A stretch of DNA of 48,871 nucleotides from Cloacimonetes bacterium SCGC AAA252-N17 (GTDB lineage: Bacteria; Cloacimonadota; Cloacimonadia; JGIOTU-2): positions 1 to 48,871 of the forward strand of contig ASNI01000015.1 in NCBI GenBank assembly GCA_000404785.1. Direction: 5' to 3'. The notes under the pieces were generated by a model, which saw only the letters and a program-made list of their open reading frames with translations, was not told the DNA's origin and did no database searches. Shown piece by piece: positions 33,193-42,658 of this stretch (its first letter is position 1; the number at the start of each line of letters is the position of its first letter). A program made the translations under genes and the position numbers.

Positions 33193-34574
33193 TGATCATA
33201 TTAGGAATTATTTTAGTTCTCTTTTTAGGTTTATTAGTAATTAATTGTATATCAATAAATTTTTCTATCTTAGAAAAAATAGGTTTGGCTTTTCTAATAG
33301 GAATTGGATTTGAAACTATTTTTATGTTCATATGTGATATTCTAAACATGAAATTTAATGTTATTATGTTATGTATAATTTCAATATTTTTTATAATTAT
33401 TTTAAATATTAACAATATAAAAAATTTTAAAATACTAATTAAAAAATTAAAAAGACTCAAACTGCAATTTTCAAAAATTAATTATAAAAAAACAAATTTA
33501 GTTTGGTTATTCTTTTTTATCTTAATCTGTGTATTGCTTTATGGAAGTGCAGCTAAATCTTTATATTGGCCAACTTTTGCTTATGATAATGTAGCTGGTT
33601 ATGATCTAATGGGTAAGGTAATGGCGGCTGAAGGTAAAGTGAATAATAGTCTATTTGAAATTAATGACACTCCTATTCTTGGTTCAGCACGAAGATGTAT
33701 TTATCCACCCTTAGTTTCTGGAAGTTTTGCTTTTGCATATTTATTTGATTTGCAAACTTCAAAATTAATAACCTCTTTACTTTTTATTTTTTTTGTTATT
33801 AGTTTTTATTCTCTTTTAGTAAAATACACAACTAAAACAAGTTCAATAATTTTTACTTTTTTTATGATAATAACACCGGAAATGTTTGCTTTCTCTTCTC
33901 TTTCAACGACAAATATACCAACGGCCATATATGGTTCTTTATCGATCATTTACTTATATATATGGCTTAACAGAAGAAAACAAAGATATCTACTTATTGC
34001 CTCTCTTTTAATGGGGTTTAACATCTGGACAAGAAGTGATGCTGTTGTATTTAATATGGCAGGTTTCATTGTTTTATTATTCGATGCCTTAAAGAATAGA
34101 ACTTGGAAAGAACTATTAATTTATTCTTTAATTGCATTTTTACCATTTATCACTTGGAATTTATATATAAAATTTAATATCAATGTTGATCAAAATGTAT
34201 TCATAAATAGACCATTCTGGGATTCCAATAAATTTAATAGAGTCCTAACCTGGGTTAAAAATTTAGTGATAAATACAAATTTATACGGCATTTCCTTTTA
34301 TGTTTTTTTTATATCAATAATCATAAATACAAAAAATCTTTTTAAAGAAAAAACCAGTATGTTATTAATTCTATTTTTCATTTCATGGGGAATTTATACT
34401 TTATTATTTTACCAGATGGATAATACAAAAATGGATTCATTGGATAGCATGATGAAAGCTTCTTATAGAAGAGGTTTATTTGCATTCATTCCTATCATGT
34501 GGTTCTATATCTCAACTAATAAAGTAATAAATTCTTTATTTAATAAGTATGAAATATTTTTATTTTCAAAATAA
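33192..34574 (+). CDS. Polytopic membrane glycosyltransferase (ArnT/GT39-like)
   Basis: 460 residues with about ten membrane spans and a first extracytoplasmic loop containing SLYWPTFAYDNVAGYDLMGK, where GT-C enzymes keep their acidic catalytic residues. It would transfer a sugar from a polyprenyl-phosphate carrier on the outer face of the inner membrane. The next two genes supply exactly that: a polyprenyl-phosphate-sugar synthase and an SMR-type flippase. It starts in TAATG, overlapping the previous stop. Confidence 0.7.
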   Translation: MIILGIILVLFLGLLVINCISINFSILEKIGLAFLIGIGFETIFMFICDILNMKFNVIMLCIISIFFIIILNINNIKNFKILIKKLKRLKLQFSKINYKKTNLVWLFFFILICVLLYGSAAKSLYWPTFAYDNVAGYDLMGKVMAAEGKVNNSLFEINDTPILGSARRCIYPPLVSGSFAFAYLFDLQTSKLITSLLFIFFVISFYSLLVKYTTKTSSIIFTFFMIITPEMFAFSSLSTTNIPTAIYGSLSIIYLYIWLNRRKQRYLLIASLLMGFNIWTRSDAVVFNMAGFIVLLFDALKNRTWKELLIYSLIAFLPFITWNLYIKFNINVDQNVFINRPFWDSNKFNRVLTWVKNLVINTNLYGISFYVFFISIIINTKNLFKEKTSMLLILFFISWGIYTLLFYQMDNTKMDSLDSMMKASYRRGLFAFIPIMWFYISTNKVINSLFNKYEIFLFSK

Positions 34575-34590
34575 ATTTCAAGAAAAAATT

Positions 34591-35274
34591 ATGAAATTAT
34601 CTATTATAATGCCAATTTATAATGAGAAAGAGACCTTAGAAAAAATTGTTGAAAAAGTCCAAAAAGTTTCAATAGAAAAAGAAATAATTATGGTTGACGA
34701 TGGTTCTACTGACGGAACAATAGAAATCCTGAAAAAATATGAGAATGTGCAAAATATTAAGATTATTTACCATACAAAAAATATGGGAAAAGGTGCAACT
34801 ATTAGAACAGCGATAAAATATATAACTGGCGATATTGTGATAATTCAAGATGCTGACCTTGAATATGACCCTAATGACTATTTAAAATTAGTGAAGCCTA
34901 TCCAAAATAAGGATGCTAAAGTTATTTACGGATCAAGAGCGTTAAATCCTGAAAATAAACATTCTTATAATCGTTATTTACTTGGTGGTAAATTGGTAAC
35001 ATTTGTTGCGAATATCCTGTATTCACAAAGATTAACTGATGAACCAACTTGCTATAAAGTGTTTGATACAAAATTATTAAAATCTATCTTTTTAAAATGC
35101 AAGCGCTTTGAATTTTGTCCAGAGATAACCGCTAAAATTGCCAAAAAAAGTATTAAAATAAAAGAAATACCTATAAATTATTATCCAAGAGATTTCAAAC
35201 ATGGTAAAAAAATAAAATGGTACGATGGTTTGGAAGCGATCTGGACTTTGATAAAATATAGATTTGTAAAATAA
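34591..35274 (+). CDS. Polyprenyl-phosphate glycosyltransferase (DPM1/GT2-like)
   Basis: 227 residues from the ATG at 34591. GT-A fold with IMPIYNEKETL, DDGSTDGT (about 36-43) and QDADLEYDP, the last being the acidic metal motif typical of dolichol-phosphate mannose/glucose synthases. It lacks a C-terminal membrane pair, so it is the soluble type. It would make the lipid-phosphate sugar used by the membrane transferase directly upstream. An in-frame start at 34549 lies inside that gene and is less likely. Confidence 0.85.
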   Translation: MKLSIIMPIYNEKETLEKIVEKVQKVSIEKEIIMVDDGSTDGTIEILKKYENVQNIKIIYHTKNMGKGATIRTAIKYITGDIVIIQDADLEYDPNDYLKLVKPIQNKDAKVIYGSRALNPENKHSYNRYLLGGKLVTFVANILYSQRLTDEPTCYKVFDTKLLKSIFLKCKRFEFCPEITAKIAKKSIKIKEIPINYYPRDFKHGKKIKWYDGLEAIWTLIKYRFVK

Positions 35275-35289
35275 CACTCAGAGGAATAA

Positions 35290-35649
35290 ATGGACGGAAA
35301 ATATTTTATTTTGATAAGTATTTTTTTTAATGTCTTTGGACAGTATTATATGAAATTAGGAATGAAGAAATTCGGAGTTGTTGTAATTAACAAAGATATT
35401 CTTATAACGATCCTAAAGATTATTGTACTTCCAAATATACTTTTAGGATTATTCCTATATGTAATAAGTGCATTTTTTTGGATAATTGCTCTATCAAGGG
35501 TGGAACTCAGTGTTGCTTATCCAATGTTAAGTATTGGTTATATTTTGATAATGCTTATCTCTTATTTTCTATTAAATGAACCTATAGGAATTTATAAAAT
35601 CATAGGAACTTTATTAATAATCTGTGGAATATATTTTATATCAAAATAA
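35290..35649 (+). CDS. SMR/EamA-like four-span protein (ArnE/F-type flippase subunit)
   Basis: 119 residues with four membrane spans and the conserved LSVAYPMLSIGYILIMLISYF segment of the small-multidrug-resistance fold. Located right after a polyprenyl-phosphate-sugar synthase, it is best read as a flippase subunit that turns the lipid-linked sugar to the outer face, as ArnE/ArnF do for aminoarabinose. AGAGGAA lies 6 nt before the ATG. Whether it works as a homodimer is unknown. Confidence 0.75.
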   Translation: MDGKYFILISIFFNVFGQYYMKLGMKKFGVVVINKDILITILKIIVLPNILLGLFLYVISAFFWIIALSRVELSVAYPMLSIGYILIMLISYFLLNEPIGIYKIIGTLLIICGIYFISK

Positions 35650-35676
35650 TTGTTCATTTCTTAATTCTTTGCATAG

Positions 35677-35883
35677 GACACAAAAGGTAATCAGAAAATT
35701 GACCCTGCAACAATTGGCTATCAGAGATTGCATATTACCCAGCTAGAGATGTTACATAAACTAACAAATGAGGAGGTATTTAGAAAATATGCTGATAAGT
35801 TTAGAAAGCAGGATAATATATTTAATGCAATCAGGATGTATAAAATAAAGTATAAAGTTTTGAAAAAAATTGGACGATTATAA
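35677..35883 (+). pseudogene. 3' remnant of a second glucuronyl C5-epimerase
   Basis: An open stretch from after the TAG at 35674 to the TAA at 35881-35883, with no start. From the GAC at 35701 its 60 residues match residues 272-331 of the intact epimerase at 31488, 43 of 60 identical by my count (DPATIGYQRLHITQLEML is unchanged). Upstream, similarity ends abruptly near 35680. The next gene starts in the overlap TAATG, so that glycosyltransferase was once coupled to a full epimerase. Confidence 0.85.
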
Positions 35884-37100
35884 TGAGAATTGGTATGATT
35901 TTAGAAAATGAATTTACTAATGACCCAAGAGTAAAAAGAGAAGCTGAATCTCTTGCTAAATTTGGCCATAAGGTCTCTGTGTTGGCATTAAATTATGGTA
36001 ACACAAAAGCAAATGAAAATGATAAAGGAGTAAATGTTGTTAGGTTTAACACAAATCACTTTTTCATTGATAAATTTAGACCATTAACCCCCAATTTTCC
36101 TTTATATAATCTTCTTTGGAAGAAACATATAATTAATTTTATAAAAAAGAACCAGATTGATGTTTTGCATATTCACAATTTACCTCTAATGAAACTGGGA
36201 ATAAAAATCGCAAAAAAACTAAACATTTTAACTGTTGGAGATTTTCATGAAAATTATTGTGAAGCAATAAAAATGTATTACTGGGCTAATACATTAAAAG
36301 GAAAATTATTAATTAGTTTCAGAAAATGGGATTTATTCCAAGATTATACTGTAAGAAATCTTAATAAAATAATTGTTACTGCTAATGAAGCAATTGAAAT
36401 GTTTAACAAAAAATATGATAGATGCAAAAGTGATATTTTTGCTGTTGATAACTCAATTGACATAAAACAATTTACTTCTTCTAAAGCAAATGCAAAATTA
36501 GACATTGAATTACGAGATAAATATAAAGATTTTGTTGTATTTGGATATTCAGGTGGAATTTTACCAAATAGAGGCTTACAACATTTGATAAAGATCCTCC
36601 CAAAATTCAGAAATTGGAAATTTAGAATTGTAATCATTGGAAGGGGTCAATTTAAAAAAGGGTTAGTTAATTTTGCTATAAATAATAAAATAGAACATTT
36701 AATTGATTGGTATGACTGGCAACCATTTGAGAATTTACAAACTTTTACAAAACACTTTGATGTTGGAATAACAAGGCTGGAAAGAAATTTGCAAAACGAC
36801 TACACTACACCAAATAAGGTATTTCAGTATATGTATATGGAAAAACCTGTTTTAACTGCTGATTCTCTTCCGATGAGAAGAATAGTTGATAAAACAAAAG
36901 CAGGACTTGTATTTAAATCAAAAGATGATAATGATTTGGCAGAAAAATTTATTCGACTTTATGAAAATCCAGAGCTACGAAAACAGCTTGGTGAAAATGG
37001 CAAAAAAGCGGTAATGGGAAAGTATAATTGGAAAAATACAAGTAAGAATCTTATAAAATTGTATAAAGAAATTGAAACTTCGATAAACCAAAGAGCATAA
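35883..37100 (+). CDS. Glycosyltransferase, GT4 type
   Basis: 405 residues, GT-B fold. N-terminal GMILENEFTNDPRVKREAES, a central FGYSGGILPNRGLQHLIKIL and the nucleotide-sugar segment NKVFQYMYMEKPVLTAD are typical of GT4 enzymes from capsule loci. Its start overlaps the stop of the epimerase remnant (TAATG), and it is followed 1 nt later by a methyltransferase. The donor sugar is unknown; a link to GDP-mannose from manC is possible. Confidence 0.85.
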   Translation: MRIGMILENEFTNDPRVKREAESLAKFGHKVSVLALNYGNTKANENDKGVNVVRFNTNHFFIDKFRPLTPNFPLYNLLWKKHIINFIKKNQIDVLHIHNLPLMKLGIKIAKKLNILTVGDFHENYCEAIKMYYWANTLKGKLLISFRKWDLFQDYTVRNLNKIIVTANEAIEMFNKKYDRCKSDIFAVDNSIDIKQFTSSKANAKLDIELRDKYKDFVVFGYSGGILPNRGLQHLIKILPKFRNWKFRIVIIGRGQFKKGLVNFAINNKIEHLIDWYDWQPFENLQTFTKHFDVGITRLERNLQNDYTTPNKVFQYMYMEKPVLTADSLPMRRIVDKTKAGLVFKSKDDNDLAEKFIRLYENPELRKQLGENGKKAVMGKYNWKNTSKNLIKLYKEIETSINQRA

Positions 37101-37101
37101 G

Positions 37102-37911
37102 ATGAAAAATAAAAATATTTTAGATAACACATCATATTACGAACATTTCGATTGGGAAAAAACAAATTTAAGTGTACCTCTTAAAAATAAAATTAAAAAA
37201 ATCTTTGAATTTATACCATCCGATGTAAAAACTATTATTGACATCGGATGTGGCGATGGAACCATTACAAATGAATTGGCAAAAAAATATAAAGTTAGTG
37301 GTGTTGATAGAAGTGCTAATGCCTTAAAATTTGTGACTACCACGAAGATTCTATCTTCCTCTGAAAGAATAGATGTGCATGATAAATCCTTTGATATGGT
37401 CTTTTCAAGCGAATTGCTTGAACATCTGGAAGATAAAGTTTTTTATACAACTATGAATGAAATGAAAAGAATAAGTCGAAAATACGTTTATCTTACAGTC
37501 CCCAACAATGAAATATTAGAAAAAGATTTTATAAAATGCCCAAATTGTGGGTGGATTTTCAATAGGACATATCATCTAAGAAGTTTAAATCTTAAAAAGA
37601 TTAAAGAACATTTTTCTGATTATACAGTTATTAATAGTATTGAGTTTGGTTCTGGTAAAAGAGGATATTGCGAATTTTTATTTAATATAAAACATAAATT
37701 TGTCCCCTCATCTTCTTGGATTCCCAAATACTGGACACGGAATTCTCTACGGAAATCTATGTGCCCAAAATGTGAAACAGCTTTTACTTATCAATACAAA
37801 TTCAACTTATTGGGATTTTTTTGTGATATTTTAAACATTCTTTTTAGCCCTCATAAGTCTTACTGGTTGTTTATTTTACTAGAAAAAAGTGAGTATGCTA
37901 ACAAGAATTAA
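37102..37911 (+). CDS. SAM-dependent methyltransferase with inserted zinc-knuckle Cys pairs
   Basis: 269 residues. The Rossmann part has motif I DIGCGDGTIT (47-56), VDRSANAL, and FDMVFSSELLEHL. Beyond it lie two Cys pairs, Cys146/Cys149 (KCPNCGWIF) and Cys221/Cys224 (MCPKCETAF), probably one shared zinc site; a C-terminal hydrophobic stretch (LLGFFCDILNILF) may touch the membrane. Likely methylates a glycan or its lipid carrier. It overlaps the Wzx start by 17 nt. Confidence 0.75.
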   Translation: MKNKNILDNTSYYEHFDWEKTNLSVPLKNKIKKIFEFIPSDVKTIIDIGCGDGTITNELAKKYKVSGVDRSANALKFVTTTKILSSSERIDVHDKSFDMVFSSELLEHLEDKVFYTTMNEMKRISRKYVYLTVPNNEILEKDFIKCPNCGWIFNRTYHLRSLNLKKIKEHFSDYTVINSIEFGSGKRGYCEFLFNIKHKFVPSSSWIPKYWTRNSLRKSMCPKCETAFTYQYKFNLLGFFCDILNILFSPHKSYWLFILLEKSEYANKN

Positions 37912-39394
37912 AAACACTTTCAAACACTCTGCCATTTACAGCATTGGCAATATCGCCACCAAACTAATCGGCATTGTTCTTTTACCATTATACACAAAGC
38001 ATATAACAGTTTCTGAATATGGTGTGCTTGGAATTCTGGAAATCACAATAATGATTCTCACTCAAGTATTGATTTTAGGTCAGTCGCAAGCACTTTTAAG
38101 ATTTCACGATTTGGTAGAATATAAGGCAAAAAGAAAATCAATACTATTTACAATATTTATTTTTCTGTTTGGAATTGGATTTATATTTAATTTATTGGGA
38201 CAAAATTTAGCAACCCCTATATCTTCATTATTTTTTAAACCATCTCAATTTACTATCTATTTCAAATTATGCTTCTATATAATTTTCTTACGAATTATAA
38301 ACAATCTTTTCCTCAGTGTGTTGCGTGCCAAAGAAAAATCTGCATTTTATGCAATTGCAAATATAATTAAAATAGCCATTATTTTAGGGTTCAATATCTA
38401 TTTTGTTGCGTTTGCAAAAATAGGCGTAAAAGGCATCTTGTATTCATATCTAATCGGGGATGGTTTGCTATTTATTATTCTATTCCCAAGTATGATTTCC
38501 GAAATGATTCCCAAATTTGATTCTAAAATTCTAAGGGCTGCACTTACTTTTGGATTTCCTTTGATATTCGCTTCTTTGGCAGGAATGTTGCTTAATATGG
38601 GTGATAGATATATCCTAAAACTTTTAGTTGATTATAAGGAAGTTGGCCTATATAGTCTTGGTTATAAGGTTGCTGGAATTTTGAATGTTTTTCTTATCCA
38701 ATCTTTTTCTTTAGCATTACTTCCAATTGCTTATAAAATGTATGGACAAAAAGGTGATAAGAGGTATTATAGTAAGATGCAAACCTATTTTGTGTTTGTA
38801 CTTTTCTGGGCAGGACTTGGCTTAGCTCTTTTTGGTAAGGAACTTATTAAAGCCTTAGCTTTAAATCCTGATTATTGGTTGGCTTATACTATCGTGCCTT
38901 ATATTATCCTTGGTTATATATTTAGCGGAGCAAGGTCTATATTAAATCTTGGTCTATATCTGAAAAAGAAAACAAGCTATATCGCATATAATACGATTGG
39001 TGCAGCAGTTTTGAATATTGGGTTAAATTTTCTTCTTATTCCAAAATATAAGATGATTGGAGCAGCAGTTGCTACGATTATATCTTTTGTGGCGTTGTAT
39101 TTTGTAACATATTTTGTGGCAAACCGTTTTTATAAAATTCCCTATGAGAATATGAAACTTCTAAAGATGTTGGTTCTGGCAATTGTTTTATTCTTTTTAT
39201 CAACTCTGACTGCAAACTTAAATATTTTGCCCAGAATTTTGATAAAAGTTGCTATAATAATTTCATTTCCATTTATTTTGTATCCCATGAATTTTTATGA
39301 GCCTATTGAGATTTTACGAATAAAACAAAGTTGGAAAAAATGGAGAAATCCCAGAAAATGGAAAGAAAATTTTGCAAAGAATAAAATTAATTAG
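37895..39394 (+). CDS. Wzx-type oligosaccharide flippase (MOP superfamily)
   Basis: 499 residues with about 12-14 membrane spans. The N-terminal YSIGNIATKLIGIVLLPLYTKHIT and SEYGVLGILEI segments are typical of the polysaccharide transporter family (PF01943). It moves lipid-linked repeat units across the inner membrane, which implies a Wzx-dependent polymer, although no Wzy polymerase is evident in the window (the polytopic proteins at 33192 and 40178 fit other families better). ATG 37895 is preferred; GTG 37889 is possible. Confidence 0.88.
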   Translation: MLTRIKNTFKHSAIYSIGNIATKLIGIVLLPLYTKHITVSEYGVLGILEITIMILTQVLILGQSQALLRFHDLVEYKAKRKSILFTIFIFLFGIGFIFNLLGQNLATPISSLFFKPSQFTIYFKLCFYIIFLRIINNLFLSVLRAKEKSAFYAIANIIKIAIILGFNIYFVAFAKIGVKGILYSYLIGDGLLFIILFPSMISEMIPKFDSKILRAALTFGFPLIFASLAGMLLNMGDRYILKLLVDYKEVGLYSLGYKVAGILNVFLIQSFSLALLPIAYKMYGQKGDKRYYSKMQTYFVFVLFWAGLGLALFGKELIKALALNPDYWLAYTIVPYIILGYIFSGARSILNLGLYLKKKTSYIAYNTIGAAVLNIGLNFLLIPKYKMIGAAVATIISFVALYFVTYFVANRFYKIPYENMKLLKMLVLAIVLFFLSTLTANLNILPRILIKVAIIISFPFILYPMNFYEPIEILRIKQSWKKWRNPRKWKENFAKNKIN

Positions 39395-39403
39395 GAACAA
39401 GAA

Positions 39404-39730
39404 ATGTATTCTAAAAAAGATATTGAAAAAGCCAAAAATACCATTCTGAAAGCTGTCGATGCTGAGCAGATCATTCTATTCGGCTCTTATGCAAGAGGAG
39501 ATTATAATAAAGATAGCGATATTGATTTAATGGTAATTATAAAGGAAAAAATAGATAGAAAAGAAAAGAATAAAATATTAGATAAAATGGCTATTATCTT
39601 TTTTGAAAATAATCTCAATATTGATTTTTTCATTAAAACCAAAGAAGATATCGAGAAGTATAGAAATATGGTTGGGACAATAATTAAGACTGCATTAGAA
39701 CAAGGGAGGATATTATGGAAGAAGAACTGA
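39404..39730 (+). CDS. MNT-type nucleotidyltransferase (antitoxin-like)
   Basis: 108 residues with the minimal nucleotidyltransferase core: LFGSYARGDYNKDSDIDLMV, that is GSY at 27-29 and the two catalytic aspartates at 39 and 41. Paired with an HEPN gene that it overlaps by 16 nt. In characterised MNT-HEPN pairs the MNT protein adds AMP to the HEPN toxin and silences it. AGGAAC lies before the ATG. Confidence 0.88.
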   Translation: MYSKKDIEKAKNTILKAVDAEQIILFGSYARGDYNKDSDIDLMVIIKEKIDRKEKNKILDKMAIIFFENNLNIDFFIKTKEDIEKYRNMVGTIIKTALEQGRILWKKN

Positions 39731-40116
39731 AGGAATTAATCAATAAATGGCTATTAAAAGCAAATAATGATTTAATGATAATTGAAAATGAGTTTCGCTC
39801 AGGAAATCCAGTAACAGATGGAATATGTTTTCACGCCCAACAATCAGTAGAAAAATATTTTAAAGTTTTCTTAATCGCAAATCAGATTGAATTTCCGCAA
39901 ACTCATAATATTGGAGTAATATTGAATCTTTGTATAAAAGTGGATCCTGATTTTCAAACTTTGAAAGAATCTGTTACTTTGACAAAGTATGCTACTGGGT
40001 TTCGTTATCCAGATGATTTTTATATTCCTGAATTGGAAGAAGCAAATAAAGCTTATGAAATTGTCATAAAGGTTAAGAAATTTGTTTTAAAAAAACTGAA
40101 AAAACACTATATTTAA
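39715..40116 (+). CDS. HEPN-domain protein, partner of the MNT protein
   Basis: 133 residues, all helical. The opening KANNDLMIIE and CFHAQQSVEKYFKVFL (His40 onward) define the HEPN family associated with minimal nucleotidyltransferases. The R-x4-6-H RNase motif of many HEPN toxins is not evident; the conserved region here is GFRYPDDFY near residue 96. AGGGAGG lies 7 nt before the ATG. Probably a toxin-antitoxin partner, though this subgroup may be non-toxic. Confidence 0.82.
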   Translation: MEEELKELINKWLLKANNDLMIIENEFRSGNPVTDGICFHAQQSVEKYFKVFLIANQIEFPQTHNIGVILNLCIKVDPDFQTLKESVTLTKYATGFRYPDDFYIPELEEANKAYEIVIKVKKFVLKKLKKHYI

Positions 40117-40177
40117 ATTGGTCAAACTGGCAAACTGGTAAATTGGAAACCGATTACCAATTAACCAGGAGGTATAA

Positions 40178-42658
40178 ATGGCAAAAATAATTAAAAATGA
40201 ACGAGAGATTACAGAAAAAAAGCCTACATTAAGAATAAAAGATTACCAAAAAAACCTGATAACATTTGCAGTAGTCTTTATTCTATTGCTAATTGTTTTA
40301 TATCCGCTGGCGTTTCAAGGATTACGTCCCGGCGGTGTTGATGTAATCGGTTCAAATGGCTCAACACATCAGCGAACTGAATATCAAAAAGAAACAGGAA
40401 AAACCGTTTATTGGAATCCTCCGGTATTTTCTGGAATGCCAATCTATCACCGTTTGAATGGAAAGGCGTTTTCTTTTGATTCAATTTTACATAACGTATT
40501 GGGTAAATTATTATATGTAAACATCTGGATCTATCTCGTCGGTTTTATCGGGATGTTCTATTTGCTGAGATTTTTTAAACTTGGTTTCTGGGAATCAGTA
40601 TTTGGAGGACTGGGATTTATCTTTATTCCGCATTTCATGTCACTACTGAATATTGGACATTTCGCGAAATTCAGACCCATTATGTATATGCCGATAGTCA
40701 CTTTCTTCTTCCTGAGTTTTCTCAATAAAAAAAATCTGCTGTGGTTCTTTGGATTTGTCTTTACATTTTCTGTGCAGATCAGAACTCAACACTATCAAAT
40801 TATCTTCTACCAGATCATGATATTGTTTTTCGTGGGATTATATTATCTCATAAAAATGCTGATCGACAAGGAGACCAAGCGTTTTATTTTAAAGATTATT
40901 CTCGTTGTCGGTGGTTCGCTGCTCATTACTGCAATGGTTGCTCAACCCCTATTTGTTACGAATGAATATACTCCTTATTCCATTCGTGGCGGCACAGGTG
41001 AAAAAGAATCAACCGGGTTGGATATGGATTACGCAACAGGGTGGTCTATGCATCCCACAGAGCTGTTAACCTTTATCATACCTCGGTTTTACGGAGGAAC
41101 TTCTAACGAACTCTATACCGGCACAAAAGTTGAGCAGTGGCACAATAAAAATCTTCCTACTTATTGGGGACACATGCCATTCACTCAAGCTTATGATTAC
41201 TTCGGCGTTGTTCTCTTTTTCTTCGCGATGATCGGTTTGATCCTTTCCTTTAAAAAAGGGGTCATCAAAGTTCTACTTGGTTTGTTTTTGCTTGCGATGT
41301 TCCTTTCTTTTGGACGGCATTTACCATTCCTGTACTCGATATTTTTCCAGTATATTCCATTCTTCAATAAATTTCGAGTGCCTTCGATGATACTGGTTGT
41401 AATGCAGTTCATACTGGTTATCTGGGCAGCATTTGGATTCAAGCATATTCTAAAAATCACAAAGGAAAACATTAAAAAAGTTCAAAATATTATATTTGGT
41501 GTTGGGGGTACGCTTGTTCTCATCGGGTTGATCGTTCTCATTTTCGGCTCATCCTTTCCGCTTGAAAAAGCTTCGGACGCCTCCCAGTTTGATTCGCAGG
41601 TTTTAACATTGATAAAACAAGCTCGATTGGATATGCTGCAAACAGATGCATTACGTATGATATTATTCGCAGTTCTTACCGCAGCAATTGTTCTCCTTTT
41701 CGTTCATAAAGTAATTCGAAAATATATTTTTATTGGAGCTGTCATTATCATTTTGCTGATCGATCTCATCCCATACGTGAAAAAAGCAGAAGGCGAACTT
41801 TACGATCCTATAAAACTTGAAAAACAGCATTTCAAACTGAAACCAGCCAATAAAGCGATTCTAAGAGACACATCCTATTATCGTGTATTTCCTATCACTG
41901 AAAATCCCTTCAACAACAATGACTGGTCATATTATCACAATTCCATCGGCGGTTATAATGCTGCAAAACTCAGAATTTATCAGGACATCGTTGAGAATTG
42001 CATTTTCAAGGGTGCTGATCCGCAAGTTCCGGTCAACTGGAATATTCTTAAAATGCTGAACACGAAATACATCATCTCCTCTTCACAGCTTCCACAGGAT
42101 CATCTTGAACCCTTTTATTATGATCAGCAAAATAAATTGTTTGTTTATAAAGCAAAATATGACTCCCGTCCTGCATGGTTTGTCGACGAAGTAATTACTG
42201 TTGAAGATCGTGAAAAACGCTTTGATGAATTGAACGAACCAGATTTCGATCCATCTCAAACTGCAATTCTGGAAGAAGAGTTCCTTTTCCCCGTTGAAAA
42301 ACCCGATTCATCCTATATCCGCACAATTCAATCCTTCAATACAATGAAGTATGAAATCTATACCGATAAGCCAACATTATTCGTTGCTTCAGAAATATAC
42401 TATCCGCCAAAGGGTGGCTGGAAAGCTTATGTTGACGGCAAAGAAGTACCTATTTATAAAACAAATCACGTGCTTCGATCTATTTATATCGACTCACCCG
42501 GCGAACATGAAATTCTTTTTGAATTCAATCCTGAAGTTTTCAAGAAGTATTATACAGTTTCACTTATAGCGCATATCTTTGCTTTCCTTTGCTTGATCGC
42601 AGTGGCTATCATTACCATTCTGCGGAAGAAGGAAAACGGAAAAAGGGAGACTGAATGA
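40178..42658 (+). CDS. YfhO-family polytopic membrane glycosyltransferase
   Basis: 826 residues: a short cytoplasmic start, about 12-14 membrane spans, and a large extracytoplasmic C-terminal region (about 550-800) followed by a last span (FKKYYTVSLIAHIFAFLCLIAV). PGGVDVIGSNGSTHQRTEYQ and PPVFSGMPIYHRL are typical of YfhO proteins, which in Gram-positives glycosylate lipoteichoic acid and in FCB bacteria are common but unstudied. A perfect CAGGAGG precedes the ATG. Composition returns to that of the flanks here, outside the AT-rich cassette. It overlaps the next gene by 4 nt. Confidence 0.85.
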   Translation: MAKIIKNEREITEKKPTLRIKDYQKNLITFAVVFILLLIVLYPLAFQGLRPGGVDVIGSNGSTHQRTEYQKETGKTVYWNPPVFSGMPIYHRLNGKAFSFDSILHNVLGKLLYVNIWIYLVGFIGMFYLLRFFKLGFWESVFGGLGFIFIPHFMSLLNIGHFAKFRPIMYMPIVTFFFLSFLNKKNLLWFFGFVFTFSVQIRTQHYQIIFYQIMILFFVGLYYLIKMLIDKETKRFILKIILVVGGSLLITAMVAQPLFVTNEYTPYSIRGGTGEKESTGLDMDYATGWSMHPTELLTFIIPRFYGGTSNELYTGTKVEQWHNKNLPTYWGHMPFTQAYDYFGVVLFFFAMIGLILSFKKGVIKVLLGLFLLAMFLSFGRHLPFLYSIFFQYIPFFNKFRVPSMILVVMQFILVIWAAFGFKHILKITKENIKKVQNIIFGVGGTLVLIGLIVLIFGSSFPLEKASDASQFDSQVLTLIKQARLDMLQTDALRMILFAVLTAAIVLLFVHKVIRKYIFIGAVIIILLIDLIPYVKKAEGELYDPIKLEKQHFKLKPANKAILRDTSYYRVFPITENPFNNNDWSYYHNSIGGYNAAKLRIYQDIVENCIFKGADPQVPVNWNILKMLNTKYIISSSQLPQDHLEPFYYDQQNKLFVYKAKYDSRPAWFVDEVITVEDREKRFDELNEPDFDPSQTAILEEEFLFPVEKPDSSYIRTIQSFNTMKYEIYTDKPTLFVASEIYYPPKGGWKAYVDGKEVPIYKTNHVLRSIYIDSPGEHEILFEFNPEVFKKYYTVSLIAHIFAFLCLIAVAIITILRKKENGKRETE

